The translations under genes were made by a program, and so were the position numbers. Below, piece by piece: positions 1 through 11,077 of a stretch of 64,000 nucleotides of DNA. The stretch covers positions 61,769,554-61,833,553 of the forward strand of contig OX485803.1 in the NCBI GenBank assembly GCA_950295325.1, read 5' to 3'. The notes under the pieces were generated by a model. It was not told the origin of the DNA. It worked only from the letters and a program-made list of their open reading frames with translations, and did no database searches. Numbering within the stretch: position 1 is the stretch's first letter; every line of letters starts with the position of its first letter. The DNA is from Polytrichum commune. Taxonomy: Eukaryota; Streptophyta; Polytrichopsida; Polytrichales; Polytrichaceae.

Positions 1-1
1 A

Positions 2-3000
2 ACATACGACTTCTGTCTTAAAAACCTAAGTAATAATAAAGTCTCAGGTCCAGATAAAATCCCCAACTCAATTCTAAAAAATATGCCTCCACTCTTTCAC
101 AAAATATTGTTTCTATTCTTTAAACACTGCTATAAACAAAAACAAATCCCAGCATCATGGAAAACTAGTCTAACAATTTTACTATATAAAAAAAGTAACC
201 CATCACAACTAACAAATCACAGACCTATTGCATTAGCTAACACTATATATAAATTATACACAAGCACATTAACCTCTATCCTATCAGCATACGGAGAAAG
301 ATACCAAATACTACACGATAGCCAAGAAGGGTTCAGAGCAGAAATAAACACCTCCAGACAAATCCAAATACTAATTGCAGCGCTTGAAGACGCCAGACTC
401 ACAAACCAAGATATATACATTCTTTACATTGACTTCAAAAATGCCTTTGGCTCTATTGACCACGCCAGACTATTAGCCATAATGAAAGACCTGGGTTATC
501 CCAATGACTCCATAAACCTCATAGGAAACATATACTCACAATCATCAACCATATTCACCGGCGAATACTTCGGAAAAACTCTACCAATCCACATCCAAAG
601 AGGTACAATACAAGGCGATACCCTTAGCCCATATCTATTTATCATATTTTTGGAACCCCTACTTAGATGGCTGCAACAAGGAAATAATGGATATACCTTC
701 GGTACGTCCAGAGTGAAAATCTCATCAGCAGCATATGCAGACGATCTTGCAGCAATCGACAACAAACTAGAAGCATTACAAACACAATTAAACAAACTAG
801 ACAAATTCTGTGAATGGGCAGGAATGGACCTAGGTATACCAAAATGTGCAGTGACTGGATGTCCAAACAAATCTAAACTTAACCCCACAACCTTCAAGGC
901 CCTAATCCAATCCACTAACATAAATTATAGAAACCAACCTATACCAGTCCTAAACCAACATGAACCCTATACATACCTAGGAATAAATTTTGCACCATCA
1001 CTCAAATGGAAAACACAAATAAATACCACCACAGCTAAAGTAATCAAACAATGTCAAGTCCTCGTAGCTTGCCCAGCTGCTATGAAACAAAAAATCAACA
1101 TGGCAGACACAGTCATACGTGCTGGAATAGCATATAGTTTTTATACAGTACCATACTCCATACCAGCCATAAAAAAACTAGACAAAAAAATCATCGCACT
1201 CCATAAAACAATATATGGAATACCTAAATGCACATCTAATATTGCCACGCAACTCCCCCACAACCTATTTGGAATTGAAGCATTTTCATTACAAAATGCC
1301 TATCTAAGGTGCATTGGAGAACAATTACAAAATGCCCTCAATGACAAAGGCAGAATTGGGAGAATATATACCGGTCTAGTACAATTCATACTCGCCACAC
1401 ATGGGGGCTCTCAAGAAATCACTCGCATTAAATACCACCATTGTGTTAGATCACCCATCACTAGAACACTGTTCCTGCTAAAACATAAAGCCGGAGTCCA
1501 TTTAAAAAACACAATAAATAACTTTCTACTAACCCCATCCTCACTTGAAACAGCATGGATGCAAAAAGCACAAATGCTACATGGCCTAAACCCCAACACC
1601 TCACTTAAACTACTACACAAATTACTTATACATAACATAACCACACTAGACCAAATTACCTTGCCTAATGGTACCACTCTGATGAACAAGGACGAATTCA
1701 AAATCTACCACTCCACTCCTTCTAAACTTATCCAAAGAACAGTTACGTCATATATGTGTCAATGGACCACAACAAATAACAACACATATAATAAATGGCG
1801 AACCCAAAGGGACCTATACCCCTACTGTGAAGCCAACATATGCAACCACAACACAAACCTGCTTAACCAATATTACACAGAAAGACAACACAATCATTTT
1901 TCAAACATCATTAACGCTTACTTCAGCACGGAACAACACCGAGACACAAGATATGTCACACCATCCACAATAATTCCGCTAGCACATATCTCTATTAGCG
2001 AATGCAACCCAGATAACGACATTGAAACAAATTCTGATACTATCCAAACACAATTCGATGTCGCCCACATATACGAAAACAATGGAAGGCATCTCATCAC
2101 CATCCCGAAAGCTAGACTAACATGGCTATGGAAACAATACCAATTGGCAAAAAATACCACACATGGTCTAGAACCACCTATCCAATCATTCGAAACTGAA
2201 ATTGTCTGGCTATACCAAAGATACAAATACCGTATCCCAAAGAACGACCCACTCAAAAGAGCCCAATATACAATACCAACTCAAATACTGGATCTACTAA
2301 TTACAACATTCAATATTACCCACTCATACTTTTCATCCCCAGTTACATGTCCTACACAATTCACCCAATTCTACTCACCATTTTCACGAGACATAATATT
2401 TGGATCCTTAGGAAAAATGTTTGACTATAAATGGCAAGGAATTGAATACGCACATCCGCACAACTCAACAGACCTACAACAAACCATACATTGGGCACGC
2501 ATGGCGGCCCAAAATGACCCTTACACAATCACTATAATTATATCCCCAGACACTGACTGGTACCAAAACTCGAACCCACACACAGGCCCATTCCCAGACA
2601 CACATGTCATTGCCCATTTTGCTGCTGACACAATCACATACGAAGAACCAACAATACCCCCCGAACTCAATACTACAAGGAAAGAACCATCTACCATGCA
2701 AATATTCTGTATCCATCACCAAAATAATAACATAGGTACCTACGAACAGATGAAGCTAATACACGACACATCAAATAACCTCCAAATATTACAAAGCCAC
2801 ACTCAAATTGCACCATCCACCCCTCCGAACACCACCGTTAACCCTAGTAAAAAATGGGCTAAATCAAACTACCCAAACACACCCCTATACAATAATAACC
2901 CCACCCCACAACTCCCAAACTACCAAACCAACTTACCACTAAAATTCCACCCCCAATTTAGCTACTACACAGATGGATCCTTTATAAAACCCAAAGAAAT

Positions 3001-4423
3001 TGCCCCTGGAGTATGGAGAAGAGAAAGAGCTGGATACGGTATCTATAGCCCCAAAGGCTTCAATATCGCCAAAAGACTCCATGGGCATCAAAACATACTA
3101 CGTGCAGAAATGATGGCTATACACAAAACACTAAGAATCATCAATACACAATTCCCTAATGAACCCGCATTTATATTCACAGACAGTCTAAACGTACTAT
3201 ATCTACTCAACACACAAATTAAACACCCCACTCTCCATAATAGTCACCCAGACCAAACCACACTCAACTCCATGGTAAAAATCCTCCAAGACCGTATACA
3301 GCCTATCACACTATACAAAGTCCGAGCACACGTCAACATTGACGGTAATGAAAAAGCGGATAAACTAGCAAAAGACGGGTTAGAATTAGAACACAGAATC
3401 GCCATACACCCATACGAACATGCCCACGCCACCCCATACTATTATCAAAAGGACGTCTGGGCCTCAATGGAAGAAGTCCCAGACAAAGGTCCAGTAAGAT
3501 TCTTAGAAAAACAAATTAAAAAATACGACAGGGAAACCAATATAGCAGTCATGGCCATACAAACCCCCAACACGTGTAAATGGACAGAAAATATAGACAT
3601 TGACAAAGAACTGTCCAACGAATTCTGGACAAATCCCTTAATCACAGACAAACAAAAATCATGCCTTATTAAATTCCATACAGGAACATACATGGGTAAT
3701 GCTAGAAAACAAATGTTTTTCGGTCACCAGAGGTACCCCTCTATCACGTGTCCCATATGCAATTCAAACGATCCAGACACTTGGCTACATGTACTACTGA
3801 AATGTAACCAACAACATATACACTCACTACGAATTAAAAGACATAACAAAGCAGTTGGAGAAATTAGGAAGCTCCTAATCTCGTCCGAAAAATCCCGATG
3901 TTTTACCCTCATGAATGCCGGTACCTTCAATAATAATCCCCAAGAAAATATTGTCCCCAATTGGCTACTCCCCTGCGCATGTAACACACAAAGATGTCAT
4001 TGCAATGCAAGGTTTCGCCCTGACATACTATGCGTCAAAGGATTACCATATCAAAAGGACCCTCCCATCGACGTTGACCCTAACCTCACCATACAATTTA
4101 TTGAATTCACATATTGTAACGACATGTTTTCCCCAGAAACTATTGAAGCAAAAAACAACAAATACAAACCACTGATTGACAGTATCGCTTCCAGAGGATG
4201 GAAAATCGAACCACTTATTGTCCTCACAGCTGGGGGCCGAGCTACGGCCCACATCTCATCTATGAAAATACTAGAAGAAAATCTCAAAATACCCATGGTT
4301 ACCATCAAAAACACCTTTAAAAACATTAATACTATTGCAATACAATATGCCATGTCCATCCTCCTACATAAGAGGAGACTTGAAAACCACCAACCGCTCC
4401 CCCAAAACTTAGACCCTCCATAA
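2..4423 (+). CDS. LINE polyprotein: RT, RNase H, CCHC knuckle, restriction-like endonuclease (5' partial)
   Basis: The frame is already open at base 2, and 27 codons precede the first Met at 83. They include the RT-entry motif SGPDKIP, so 83 is not the true start. Counting from that Met: RT motif A YIDFKNAF near 115, motif B RGTIQGDTLSP near 173 and catalytic YADD near 218. RNase H carries the usual acidic set, TDGS (D964), RAEMMA (E1009), FTDS (D1034) and GNEKAD (D1093). A knuckle C-x2-C-x9-H-x4-C spans 1223-1241. A second Cys cluster is followed by RPD (D1314), EFTY (E1341) and Lys/Tyr residues at 1357-1362, fitting a PD-(D/E)XK endonuclease of the R2-type LINE class. The expected role is target-primed reverse transcription in the nucleus. 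The ORF ends in TAA with no internal breaks, so the copy may be young. Whether an AP-type endonuclease lies upstream cannot be seen. RT and RNase H are certain; the endonuclease call is a motif-level inference. Confidence 0.9.
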   Translation, partial: TYDFCLKNLSNNKVSGPDKIPNSILKNMPPLFHKILFLFFKHCYKQKQIPASWKTSLTILLYKKSNPSQLTNHRPIALANTIYKLYTSTLTSILSAYGERYQILHDSQEGFRAEINTSRQIQILIAALEDARLTNQDIYILYIDFKNAFGSIDHARLLAIMKDLGYPNDSINLIGNIYSQSSTIFTGEYFGKTLPIHIQRGTIQGDTLSPYLFIIFLEPLLRWLQQGNNGYTFGTSRVKISSAAYADDLAAIDNKLEALQTQLNKLDKFCEWAGMDLGIPKCAVTGCPNKSKLNPTTFKALIQSTNINYRNQPIPVLNQHEPYTYLGINFAPSLKWKTQINTTTAKVIKQCQVLVACPAAMKQKINMADTVIRAGIAYSFYTVPYSIPAIKKLDKKIIALHKTIYGIPKCTSNIATQLPHNLFGIEAFSLQNAYLRCIGEQLQNALNDKGRIGRIYTGLVQFILATHGGSQEITRIKYHHCVRSPITRTLFLLKHKAGVHLKNTINNFLLTPSSLETAWMQKAQMLHGLNPNTSLKLLHKLLIHNITTLDQITLPNGTTLMNKDEFKIYHSTPSKLIQRTVTSYMCQWTTTNNNTYNKWRTQRDLYPYCEANICNHNTNLLNQYYTERQHNHFSNIINAYFSTEQHRDTRYVTPSTIIPLAHISISECNPDNDIETNSDTIQTQFDVAHIYENNGRHLITIPKARLTWLWKQYQLAKNTTHGLEPPIQSFETEIVWLYQRYKYRIPKNDPLKRAQYTIPTQILDLLITTFNITHSYFSSPVTCPTQFTQFYSPFSRDIIFGSLGKMFDYKWQGIEYAHPHNSTDLQQTIHWARMAAQNDPYTITIIISPDTDWYQNSNPHTGPFPDTHVIAHFAADTITYEEPTIPPELNTTRKEPSTMQIFCIHHQNNNIGTYEQMKLIHDTSNNLQILQSHTQIAPSTPPNTTVNPSKKWAKSNYPNTPLYNNNPTPQLPNYQTNLPLKFHPQFSYYTDGSFIKPKEIAPGVWRRERAGYGIYSPKGFNIAKRLHGHQNILRAEMMAIHKTLRIINTQFPNEPAFIFTDSLNVLYLLNTQIKHPTLHNSHPDQTTLNSMVKILQDRIQPITLYKVRAHVNIDGNEKADKLAKDGLELEHRIAIHPYEHAHATPYYYQKDVWASMEEVPDKGPVRFLEKQIKKYDRETNIAVMAIQTPNTCKWTENIDIDKELSNEFWTNPLITDKQKSCLIKFHTGTYMGNARKQMFFGHQRYPSITCPICNSNDPDTWLHVLLKCNQQHIHSLRIKRHNKAVGEIRKLLISSEKSRCFTLMNAGTFNNNPQENIVPNWLLPCACNTQRCHCNARFRPDILCVKGLPYQKDPPIDVDPNLTIQFIEFTYCNDMFSPETIEAKNNKYKPLIDSIASRGWKIEPLIVLTAGGRATAHISSMKILEENLKIPMVTIKNTFKNINTIAIQYAMSILLHKRRLENHQPLPQNLDPP

Positions 4424-4911
4424 AACCCAAAAACTTGTATAATATCTTATATAATACCTAGTATCTACTTACAGCTCAGAATGAGGGACTGGTGCCGGTT
4501 GGTTGGTACAAATTTCATGCCTTTTATTCACTTGCGCACCAAGTCATGTGTTACATTTTAGACGATCATACGGACTCAACTGGAATCGAACCCGGAACGT
4601 CTTAACTCAAACATCCTCCCACAACAACCGAGGAATCATGACTTGGCGTTCACTCTCATTACAAAAACACTAATTATCCTTAAAAGGCATGCACCTTCGT
4701 GGGCCATAATCGGCCCATGTTATTTGTTTCTCGGTTACTGTTTCTCGGTTACTATAGTGTCCATCCTCGAAAGAGGAGAGTAGTTTTGTCCCAGCTTCCC
4801 CATGTCCTGTGGGCATCGGGTTGTTGGCATTACGAACGGACACTCTATTCACGCCGGCCCCTAAAAGGGACCGGAGTTTCTATCTATCTATCTTATGCAA
4901 TATATATATAA
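4424..4911 (+). other. LINE 3' untranslated region and tail
   Basis: This is non-coding sequence after the LINE stop codon. It contains a small GGGCC/GGCCC hairpin at 4701-4716, a doubled CTCGGTTACT motif around 4731-4752, and a TCTATCTATCTATC run before an AT-rich end. On the minus strand, 4582-4592 matches the tRNA B-box (GGTTCGATTCC), but no complete tRNA folds around it. The end point is uncertain. Confidence 0.5.
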
Positions 4912-4975
4912 ACCCAAAATCAACATAATGTTGGGGGTTCAAATGTATGACAAGGTACGTAGTATTAGTGTGAGG

Positions 4976-5065
4976 TTTTTTTTTTTGGGCACAAATTGAA
5001 AATTCAATTGCAGAAAGAATCCATAATACAACCAACCCGGCTGAAATAGCACAGCCCGAGTGGAC
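4976..5065 (-). repeat. Repeat S, copy 1 (poly(A)-ended retroposon-like fragment)
   Basis: The segment starts with a T-run, followed by a CAAATTGAAAATTCAATTGC block and an ACAACCAACCCGGC block. The same order recurs at 27881, 28150 and 32810. Read on the minus strand, each copy ends in poly(A), which suggests a retroposed SINE or a truncated LINE tail. Family assignment is inference. Confidence 0.55.
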
Positions 5066-5711
5066 TTTTTGATGTGAGGTTGAATATGCATGCTTTAACA
5101 GCTAAAGAGTTGAAGATACATGCAAGTCTCACAAGACTTTTAGCCCCTCAAGGACTAAGAGGACAAGAACATTGTCCTCATTTGGTCAAATGTTCAAAAG
5201 GTATACATGAAAGTAGTTGTTCAATTGAGGTTCAATTCACCCGATTATGAGCATCACGAATAGAACATATATAGGTTCTCAAGTTCACTGTCAGTATGGC
5301 TCTAACATTTCCAAAACCAATTTGGATTCGATGTTTTTCCAAGCATTGTAGACTTGTTGCTCATTGAAGAGAATAAGTGTTTGGATACACTCTCATACAT
5401 ACCACTTCTTTTGTCAAATTGGAAATTTATAAAATGCAACATACCTTTGGGATGTAATCTCCCCCATTATACAATCTATTGAGAAGATTTGAGTTGACTC
5501 GGAGTTAAAATATTACCATTAAATCTAACACATATCTTGAAATTTCATAATTCAACGTAATTCTAAAGCTTCTCGAGTAGACATGTAGTAATATACGTGG
5601 AAATAAATTGAATGCTCAAAACACTTAATTAAGCAAGCGACAAGTATTCTTGAAGTTGTGACATTGACATGTTAGACCACTTCAAAACCAGAGGCACCGT
5701 CCTTTAGGGGT
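5066..5711. other. No recognisable feature
   Basis: AT-rich sequence with no long ORF, no clear repeat shared within the window and no RNA gene that I can see. Confidence 0.5.
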
Positions 5712-5857
5712 CATAACATTACTCAACTGATGAGTTGTGTTCAATTGTCATGGCTTTAGGTTTAGTTTGAAGCACTAAGATTCTGGCTTCTAGAGGTTTT
5801 ATTCTCGAATCTACTACGGGGCCCATGAACACAACTCATCAGTTGAGTAAAGTTATT
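5712..5857. mobile_element. Foldback MITE-F, copy 1
   Basis: This element of about 145 bp has near-perfect terminal inverted repeats of about 30 bp. The core is ACTCAACTGATGAGTTGTG at both ends, itself partly self-complementary. A second, more diverged copy lies at 49433-49579. There is no ORF. The target-site duplication is unclear. Confidence 0.65.
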
Positions 5858-7766
5858 ATTAATGATGTTATGAATGCCAATTTTTTTTTAAATGAACAAT
5901 TGAAGAAATTGGTATTGACATCTCATGATCTGAAGTACTATCATAGTTGGAATAGAGGTTGTCTATTCACTATTAATTAGCGGATGGCTTACATGATGAT
6001 ACAAAAGACTTGTTGAGCCCAAAAGAGTGGGAAAACGTTATTTCTCCATGGAGATTCAATGCATTGAGCAAGAATCGTGCCCACATCGAATGACGACGGT
6101 AAGGAAAGAACACAAAGTTGAAATTTCAAGCGAATGTGACAAATGGGTGACTAGGATGAGCATGCGGATGATTAAATTATAGACCAAGTTTACAAGGTTT
6201 GTTGCACACGCTCTTAGGTGGGTCTTACATACATTAGAGTTATTCTTAAAAGGTTTGGTAGTGGGTGTGAAACACAATAGAATTTATCAATTTTAATAGG
6301 CGAATCCATTCTTGCATGGTATGATTCTCATGTGTTACACTCTACAAACAAACAAAAGTTCAAAGAGCTTTTCTTCCTATTCTTTGACTTCGCCGATGTT
6401 GTCAAACATAGTTTACCAAGGTAGTTATGCATGGACCCACTTAGAAACAGGTGTGTTAGCACCCCTTCAACACATGCCCATCCATGCCACCTTGGGGTAA
6501 GAGCACAATATTACCATGGGTAATACTACCTCTCCAATAAATAAATAAATGAATCCCTAGTAAACATAACATTGATAGTATTTCATTCTTATATTGTTAC
6601 ATTGTTCAGTTGTAAATGTGTTTTATGTTCCCATTTTTTCCCTAATATTGTGAATGACTAACAACAAGGCGAGAGTGTATGATGGTGCCCCTCCCCCTCC
6701 CAAACGAAGGGGATCGTCAAAATACACTCCCACCTCTTGCTCAAGGGTTTTATTATTAGTAGTAGTATTTTCTTAAAGAGGCTTCCATCATCTCCATGTT
6801 TATATCCGAAGTGTTTGTTAGAGGTGGAGGTTTATGGCTAACACACCACAGACACTATACACTTCCAAATATTGGATAGTTGCTCGCATCCTATGTAAAA
6901 TGTTATTATCGAAAGAAATGGATGAAAACCATGTGATTAGCATGGATAATATGAAAGAAATTGTAAGACTAGCAAAGCGTAGTTTGCAAACCCAAGATGA
7001 AATCTCGAAGTATATACATATTAAAGTTGTTCAGAAACCTCACTTCATAAGGTAAGTGAGCCTTGCAATAACAATTTCCTTAAAGCAACGCATGTTTTCC
7101 ATTCTTAAACTATCAAAAATTGAGTATAATGGTGCATTGGGTAAGTCGAAGCTAGAAGGCAATAAATACATAATTGCACCGACTTGGCCAATCATGGTGG
7201 TGGTGTAAGAAAGGTGTAATAAGAATATAAGAACATCAACTTTGGCCAATCACAATGACCGATCTAGGGTCTATCCGCCCAACAAGGCAATGTAAGAAGA
7301 ACTGTTCAACAAAAGCTAAACAATATCTTCATTTTAACAAAAAGAGTCTCACATTTTACAAGGTTGACTTTGTGGTCATTCTCACATAATAATCCAAGAT
7401 TAATTACCCCACCACCACCACCTTTCAAGTATATAAGAAAGGGTTCGTTTTCTTAACTGACTTTACCAGTTTTTGCAGGTTGCATATGATTTTATTTTAT
7501 TTCTAATGGGTGAACTCTTCATACAGTATATGGAAATATTTTGAAAATTTTAATTGCTTGAAGTGGAAAGTTCTTGGAAGTGTTTCTTTTAGGCACACTT
7601 ACCTTACCATGGATTAGCTACAACCATAGGGTGCAACACCCTTGTAATTTAAGGGGATGAAGGTATCCAAGACACCTCCAAAATACTTCCATATGCAATG
7701 GAGGTATCTTGGAAACCTTCAAACACTAAGCAGAAGGCCATCGACCTACACTTATAATATTTCTCA
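5858..7766. other. No recognisable gene
   Basis: AT-rich intergenic sequence. The longest ORF (6834-7055, + strand, 73 codons) has no motif I recognise and is of a length expected by chance. A poly-pyrimidine stretch lies near 6690-6710. Confidence 0.45.
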
Positions 7767-8621
7767 AGGTCTTGAATGTTCACTTTCCTACTTCTCTTAG
7801 GATACTAAACAGCAGGTTAGGGCCACTTCACACACGAGACTGAGAGCCCATGACCATTACACTTCAAGCACTCTCATTGGTGGAAAAGGTGGAGCCGGTC
7901 CAAGTTCGCTTCACACTACGCTTGAGGGACCAACGAAGTATGTGAATGCATGATGGATGTAAAGTCTACATGGATTCTTACATGGCGTCAAATGGATAAT
8001 GTTTTCATGGTCACTTGGACTGTTATCAAGAACCACCTCTTGGAGGTAGGCCTAACACAAAACTGGGAGACCATGGCACTCCAAACACTCACAACCGTTG
8101 ATTTATTTTATTTTATCATGTGTGAGGAACCGCGGGATTAGAAAGTCATTGAAATAGCATTTGGTTGAGGGCCCGGTCACATACGACTTCACAGTACTCT
8201 TGAGGGTCCGTGACCACACTACCTGATTTGGGAGGTGCCTTGGGATGGCCTTTGGACACTTTCTTTTGGGCTCTCACAATTTCATGGTCACGGCTCTTGG
8301 CTCATGTTTGAAGTGGCCCTTAGTATGAGATGATTAGCAAATCTGATTAAGATCATAATCATTTTCCTCATAATACGGAGGTCATATGAATATCTTATTC
8401 ATTATCAAGGTTGAAATTTATTTTCTTCTATGATGATCACATAGGTCACTCCAACTATATTGATTGTTCGCCATACTAGAGCAGTTAACAACTTTTGAGC
8501 ACGTATTTTAATTTCTTAAAACCACTTATCCTTTTGGTGTCCATTCTTAGATTTACACCTAACTACACACTAGTCAAACATAGACCTCCGATTACGATTA
8601 GTAACTAAGACCCATCTACCT
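7767..8621 (+). mobile_element. MITE-B copy, split by a MITE-A insertion
   Basis: The left part (7767-7819) and right part (8323-8621) together match the other MITE-B copies. These run from an AGGT..TCTTAAATGGACAC-like end, through an ATGAGATGATTAGCAAATC block and a TCTTATTCATTATCAA block, to a CATCTACCT end followed by TA. The middle is interrupted exactly by a 500-bp MITE-A at a TTA site. The element has no coding capacity. Confidence 0.7.
7820..8319 (+). mobile_element. MITE-A copy 1 (PIF/Harbinger/Tourist-like), nested in MITE-B
   Basis: The 500-bp element has imperfect terminal inverted repeats of about 35-50 bp beginning GGGCCACTTCA. Direct TTA duplications lie at 7817-7819 and 8320-8322. 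A 3-bp TWA duplication with a GG-start TIR is typical of PIF/Harbinger-derived Tourist MITEs. Internal short inverted segments (CTTCACACTACGCTTGAGGG and relatives) recur. It encodes no protein; the 63-codon ORF inside is incidental. Confidence 0.85.
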
Positions 8622-8623
8622 TA

Positions 8624-10176
8624 TACATACATACAAACCTCTTCATTTTTACATCACAATTTGTGCAACATCGTTAACACTATCTTCAATCATCTCTATC
8701 TCAAATGAAAGTGGTGAGCGTTAACGGTGAGTCAATGTCATGGCATACCCTTCACTATTTAATGCCTTTACAGCACTAACTCATTCTTTGAGTATCAATG
8801 ATTTAGTTTAATCAACATTGATTAAACTCGCATTTCGTCCTTCTAAATCTTGCACTCTCACATATTGTAGGCTGATAGCATGTTGGGCGGATTTATTTAA
8901 TTTTTAAACCAAGCCTAAAATTTCTAGAAATTGTTGTGTTAAATCGCCCAAATGAAAGGAAAAATAATTATCGAAATGTGTAAAGATTGGGGAAATTTGG
9001 TGCATTCAAAACTTGGGCATTCAAAACTACAATATCACTTGCAATGTCCAATAATCTCTAATCCTTGTCAAAAGTGGAACATAGGAGTGGGTTTCTTTCG
9101 CCTTTTTAGCCATGCTCGCAGATTCTCAAACAACTTCTACCCAATACAAGCACAAAATGACATATTAGAGTGTTCACAACCCTAGTTAGCACAATATAGG
9201 TCCAGCCGTCCATCTCATTAGAGTAAGTAACCAGTCAAATTAGTTATATTATCCCTGCACTGTCCAAAAGAGAATTAGCTAAAATATGAGGCAATGAACC
9301 TTTATGAGAGCTAATGTATCTCACAATTGCGCCATCTAGTTAGTTGAGATTTAAATAAAAAAATACCAAACTAGAAGTTAGCCAGCTTTTGGGACCTTGC
9401 TTTTGCAAAACCTAATCCATACCCTAATGCTCACTAACTTTCACAATGAGTAGCACAAGTTTTTTTCTTCTTGAATTGCATGCCTTTCATTTCCCCCGTC
9501 TCTTCTTTGTTTTGCTACGAGGTGGACCACATTATTTCTTACATTGTCTTCAATTAGCATAATTTTTTTTGAAGAATACATTATTAATAAATAATCATTG
9601 TTCAATGCCCAAATTTAGCTCAATATTATTATTAAAATTTAATTATTATCTTAGTCATAATGAAATACAAATGGTGTGTGCCGCAAAATTATAATGTATC
9701 ATAATTAGTGCCATGTTCAAAACTTGGACATGTCCAGCAAAACTTCTATTAGTCACCCTTAATTCCCCTCTTAAAATGGTCAACCTTTGGTTAGTGGTAA
9801 CCGGGATGTGCGGCCATGCGCTCAATTAGCTCACATATGAGTTAGTTGATTTCAGTAACTCACATGATTAGCTAATCCTCCTAACTAGGTGGTGCACCCA
9901 TGATTTTAGTTAGCTAGAATTATGGTTAGCTAATCTTCACTAAGTCGTAATTTAGCTAATTTTGTTAACTAGGTGGTGCACCTTGACCCTAAGAAGGCTT
10001 AACCTAAATAGTAAAGGTTAACATGGCGTACTTAGCTATCATGAGCAAATGAAAAATAAGTTACAATACATGAATTTGTGTAGGATATGTTATGTGCCTA
10101 GATAGATAGATATGTTTGCCTAATTTTTTTATAGATGTTTTTATGGACTACCTAAGCCCTTTTCTAAATCAACTAA
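8624..10176. other. AT-rich intergenic sequence with short degenerate repeats
   Basis: No gene seen. Between about 9200 and 9990 the motif TTAGCTAA and variants recur on both strands. The 17-mer TAACTAGGTGGTGCACC occurs exactly twice, at 9882-9898 and 9966-9982. These may be remnants of an older repeat. Confidence 0.45.
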
Positions 10177-10184
10177 ATTATTGG

Positions 10185-10593
10185 CACGGGGAGGTCACTC
10201 CATTGTCAAGTTGAAAACCACGTGCGAACAAAGTTTGCTACCCCTATATTATATGCCATAGTTAATTTTAAAAATTGTGATATTTTTCTATATATACATA
10301 TCCATTGATAATATCTTTCGTATACTTTTTTGAAATTTTTAGTCATCTCCATTTTTTCTAGTAATTTTTTTAGTTCAATTTTGCGTCATTCTAGTTAGAA
10401 ACGGTATTTTTTCTAGAAGAAACAAATTATCAAACTTGGTTATCAATTTTTACTATGTAATAGATACCATGTATATGTACTCATAAATTTTTTTTGGTAA
10501 AAGTTTGACCCATTTTGTTGATGCAACTTAGAAAAAGTAGTTTTTTTTGTTCGCACGTGGTGTTCAACTTGACAATGGGGTGCACCCCCCGGG
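10185..10593. mobile_element. hAT-like non-autonomous element, 409 bp
   Basis: Terminal inverted repeats of about 45 bp share CATTGTCAAGTTGAA and ACCACGTGCGAACAAA. The element is flanked by a perfect 8-bp direct repeat ATTATTGG at 10177-10184 and 10594-10601. Eight-bp duplications are characteristic of hAT transposases. The interior is AT-rich and non-coding. Confidence 0.8.
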
Positions 10594-10677
10594 ATTATTG
10601 GGCATTTCTGCCCAACATGCTATCAACCTACATGGACCATAGTGCTCAAAGTGTCCACAATAGGTGTTTCTACCTTA

Positions 10678-11015
10678 GGACCACTTCACACACAAGCCAA
10701 GGGCCGTAACCATGTAATTGTGAGGGCCCTTGACTCTCATCCAAAGGCCGTATCACTTGTTTAATTGGCATAGCCTACCAGGATTTGCATCAAGCCTACC
10801 TCTTGGTAATTTTGCAACAAACCAAGAAATTATAAGATCCAATAGTTTGCCATGTAGGAATCCATGTAAACTTTTCATTCATGATAATTTTCTTTGGGCC
10901 ATTGGCCTTCACCTTCTAGTGTGAAGTGAACCTAGATGGTCTAGGCCTTTTCAACCAATGAGAGATGTTAGAATGCAATGATCACGGGCCTTCAGTCTCA
11001 TGTGTGCAGTGACCC
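10678..11015 (-). mobile_element. MITE-A copy 3, internally deleted
   Basis: This 338-bp copy is in reverse orientation, with recognisable ends and TTA at 10675-10677 and 11016-11018. About 170 bp of the interior is missing or diverged relative to full-length copies. The overlapping 64-codon ORFs are chance. Confidence 0.75.
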
Positions 11016-11040
11016 TTAGTCCTTTTTTGTTTTTAGGGTG

Positions 11041-11070
11041 AATTATTATTATTATTATTATTATTATTTT
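11041..11070. repeat. (TTA)n microsatellite
   Basis: About nine ATT/TTA triplets in tandem between the MITE-A copy and repeat E. Confidence 0.9.
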
Positions 11071-11077
11071 GGAATGG

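Larger units (their letters stand above)
1..4911 (+). mobile_element. Non-LTR retrotransposon (LINE), 5' part cut by the window edge
   Basis: One long ORF with reverse transcriptase, RNase H, CCHC knuckle and an endonuclease-like C-terminus is followed by roughly 0.5 kb of non-coding sequence. That tail ends in a short TCTA-type microsatellite and an AT run near 4876-4911, the kind of simple-sequence tail LINEs often carry. No LTRs are visible. The coding strand is strikingly rich in A and C and poor in G, a skew that also marks the decayed relative at 42.9-46.3 kb. The 5' end lies outside the window, so the N-terminus, 5' UTR and 5' target-site duplication are unknown. The 3' boundary is an estimate. 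Confidence 0.9.

Noticed and set aside
4582-4592. tRNA B-box match (GGTTCGATTCC) on the minus strand
   Set aside because: The T-stem does not pair well and no anticodon arm or acceptor stem can be built around it. It lies in the LINE 3' UTR.
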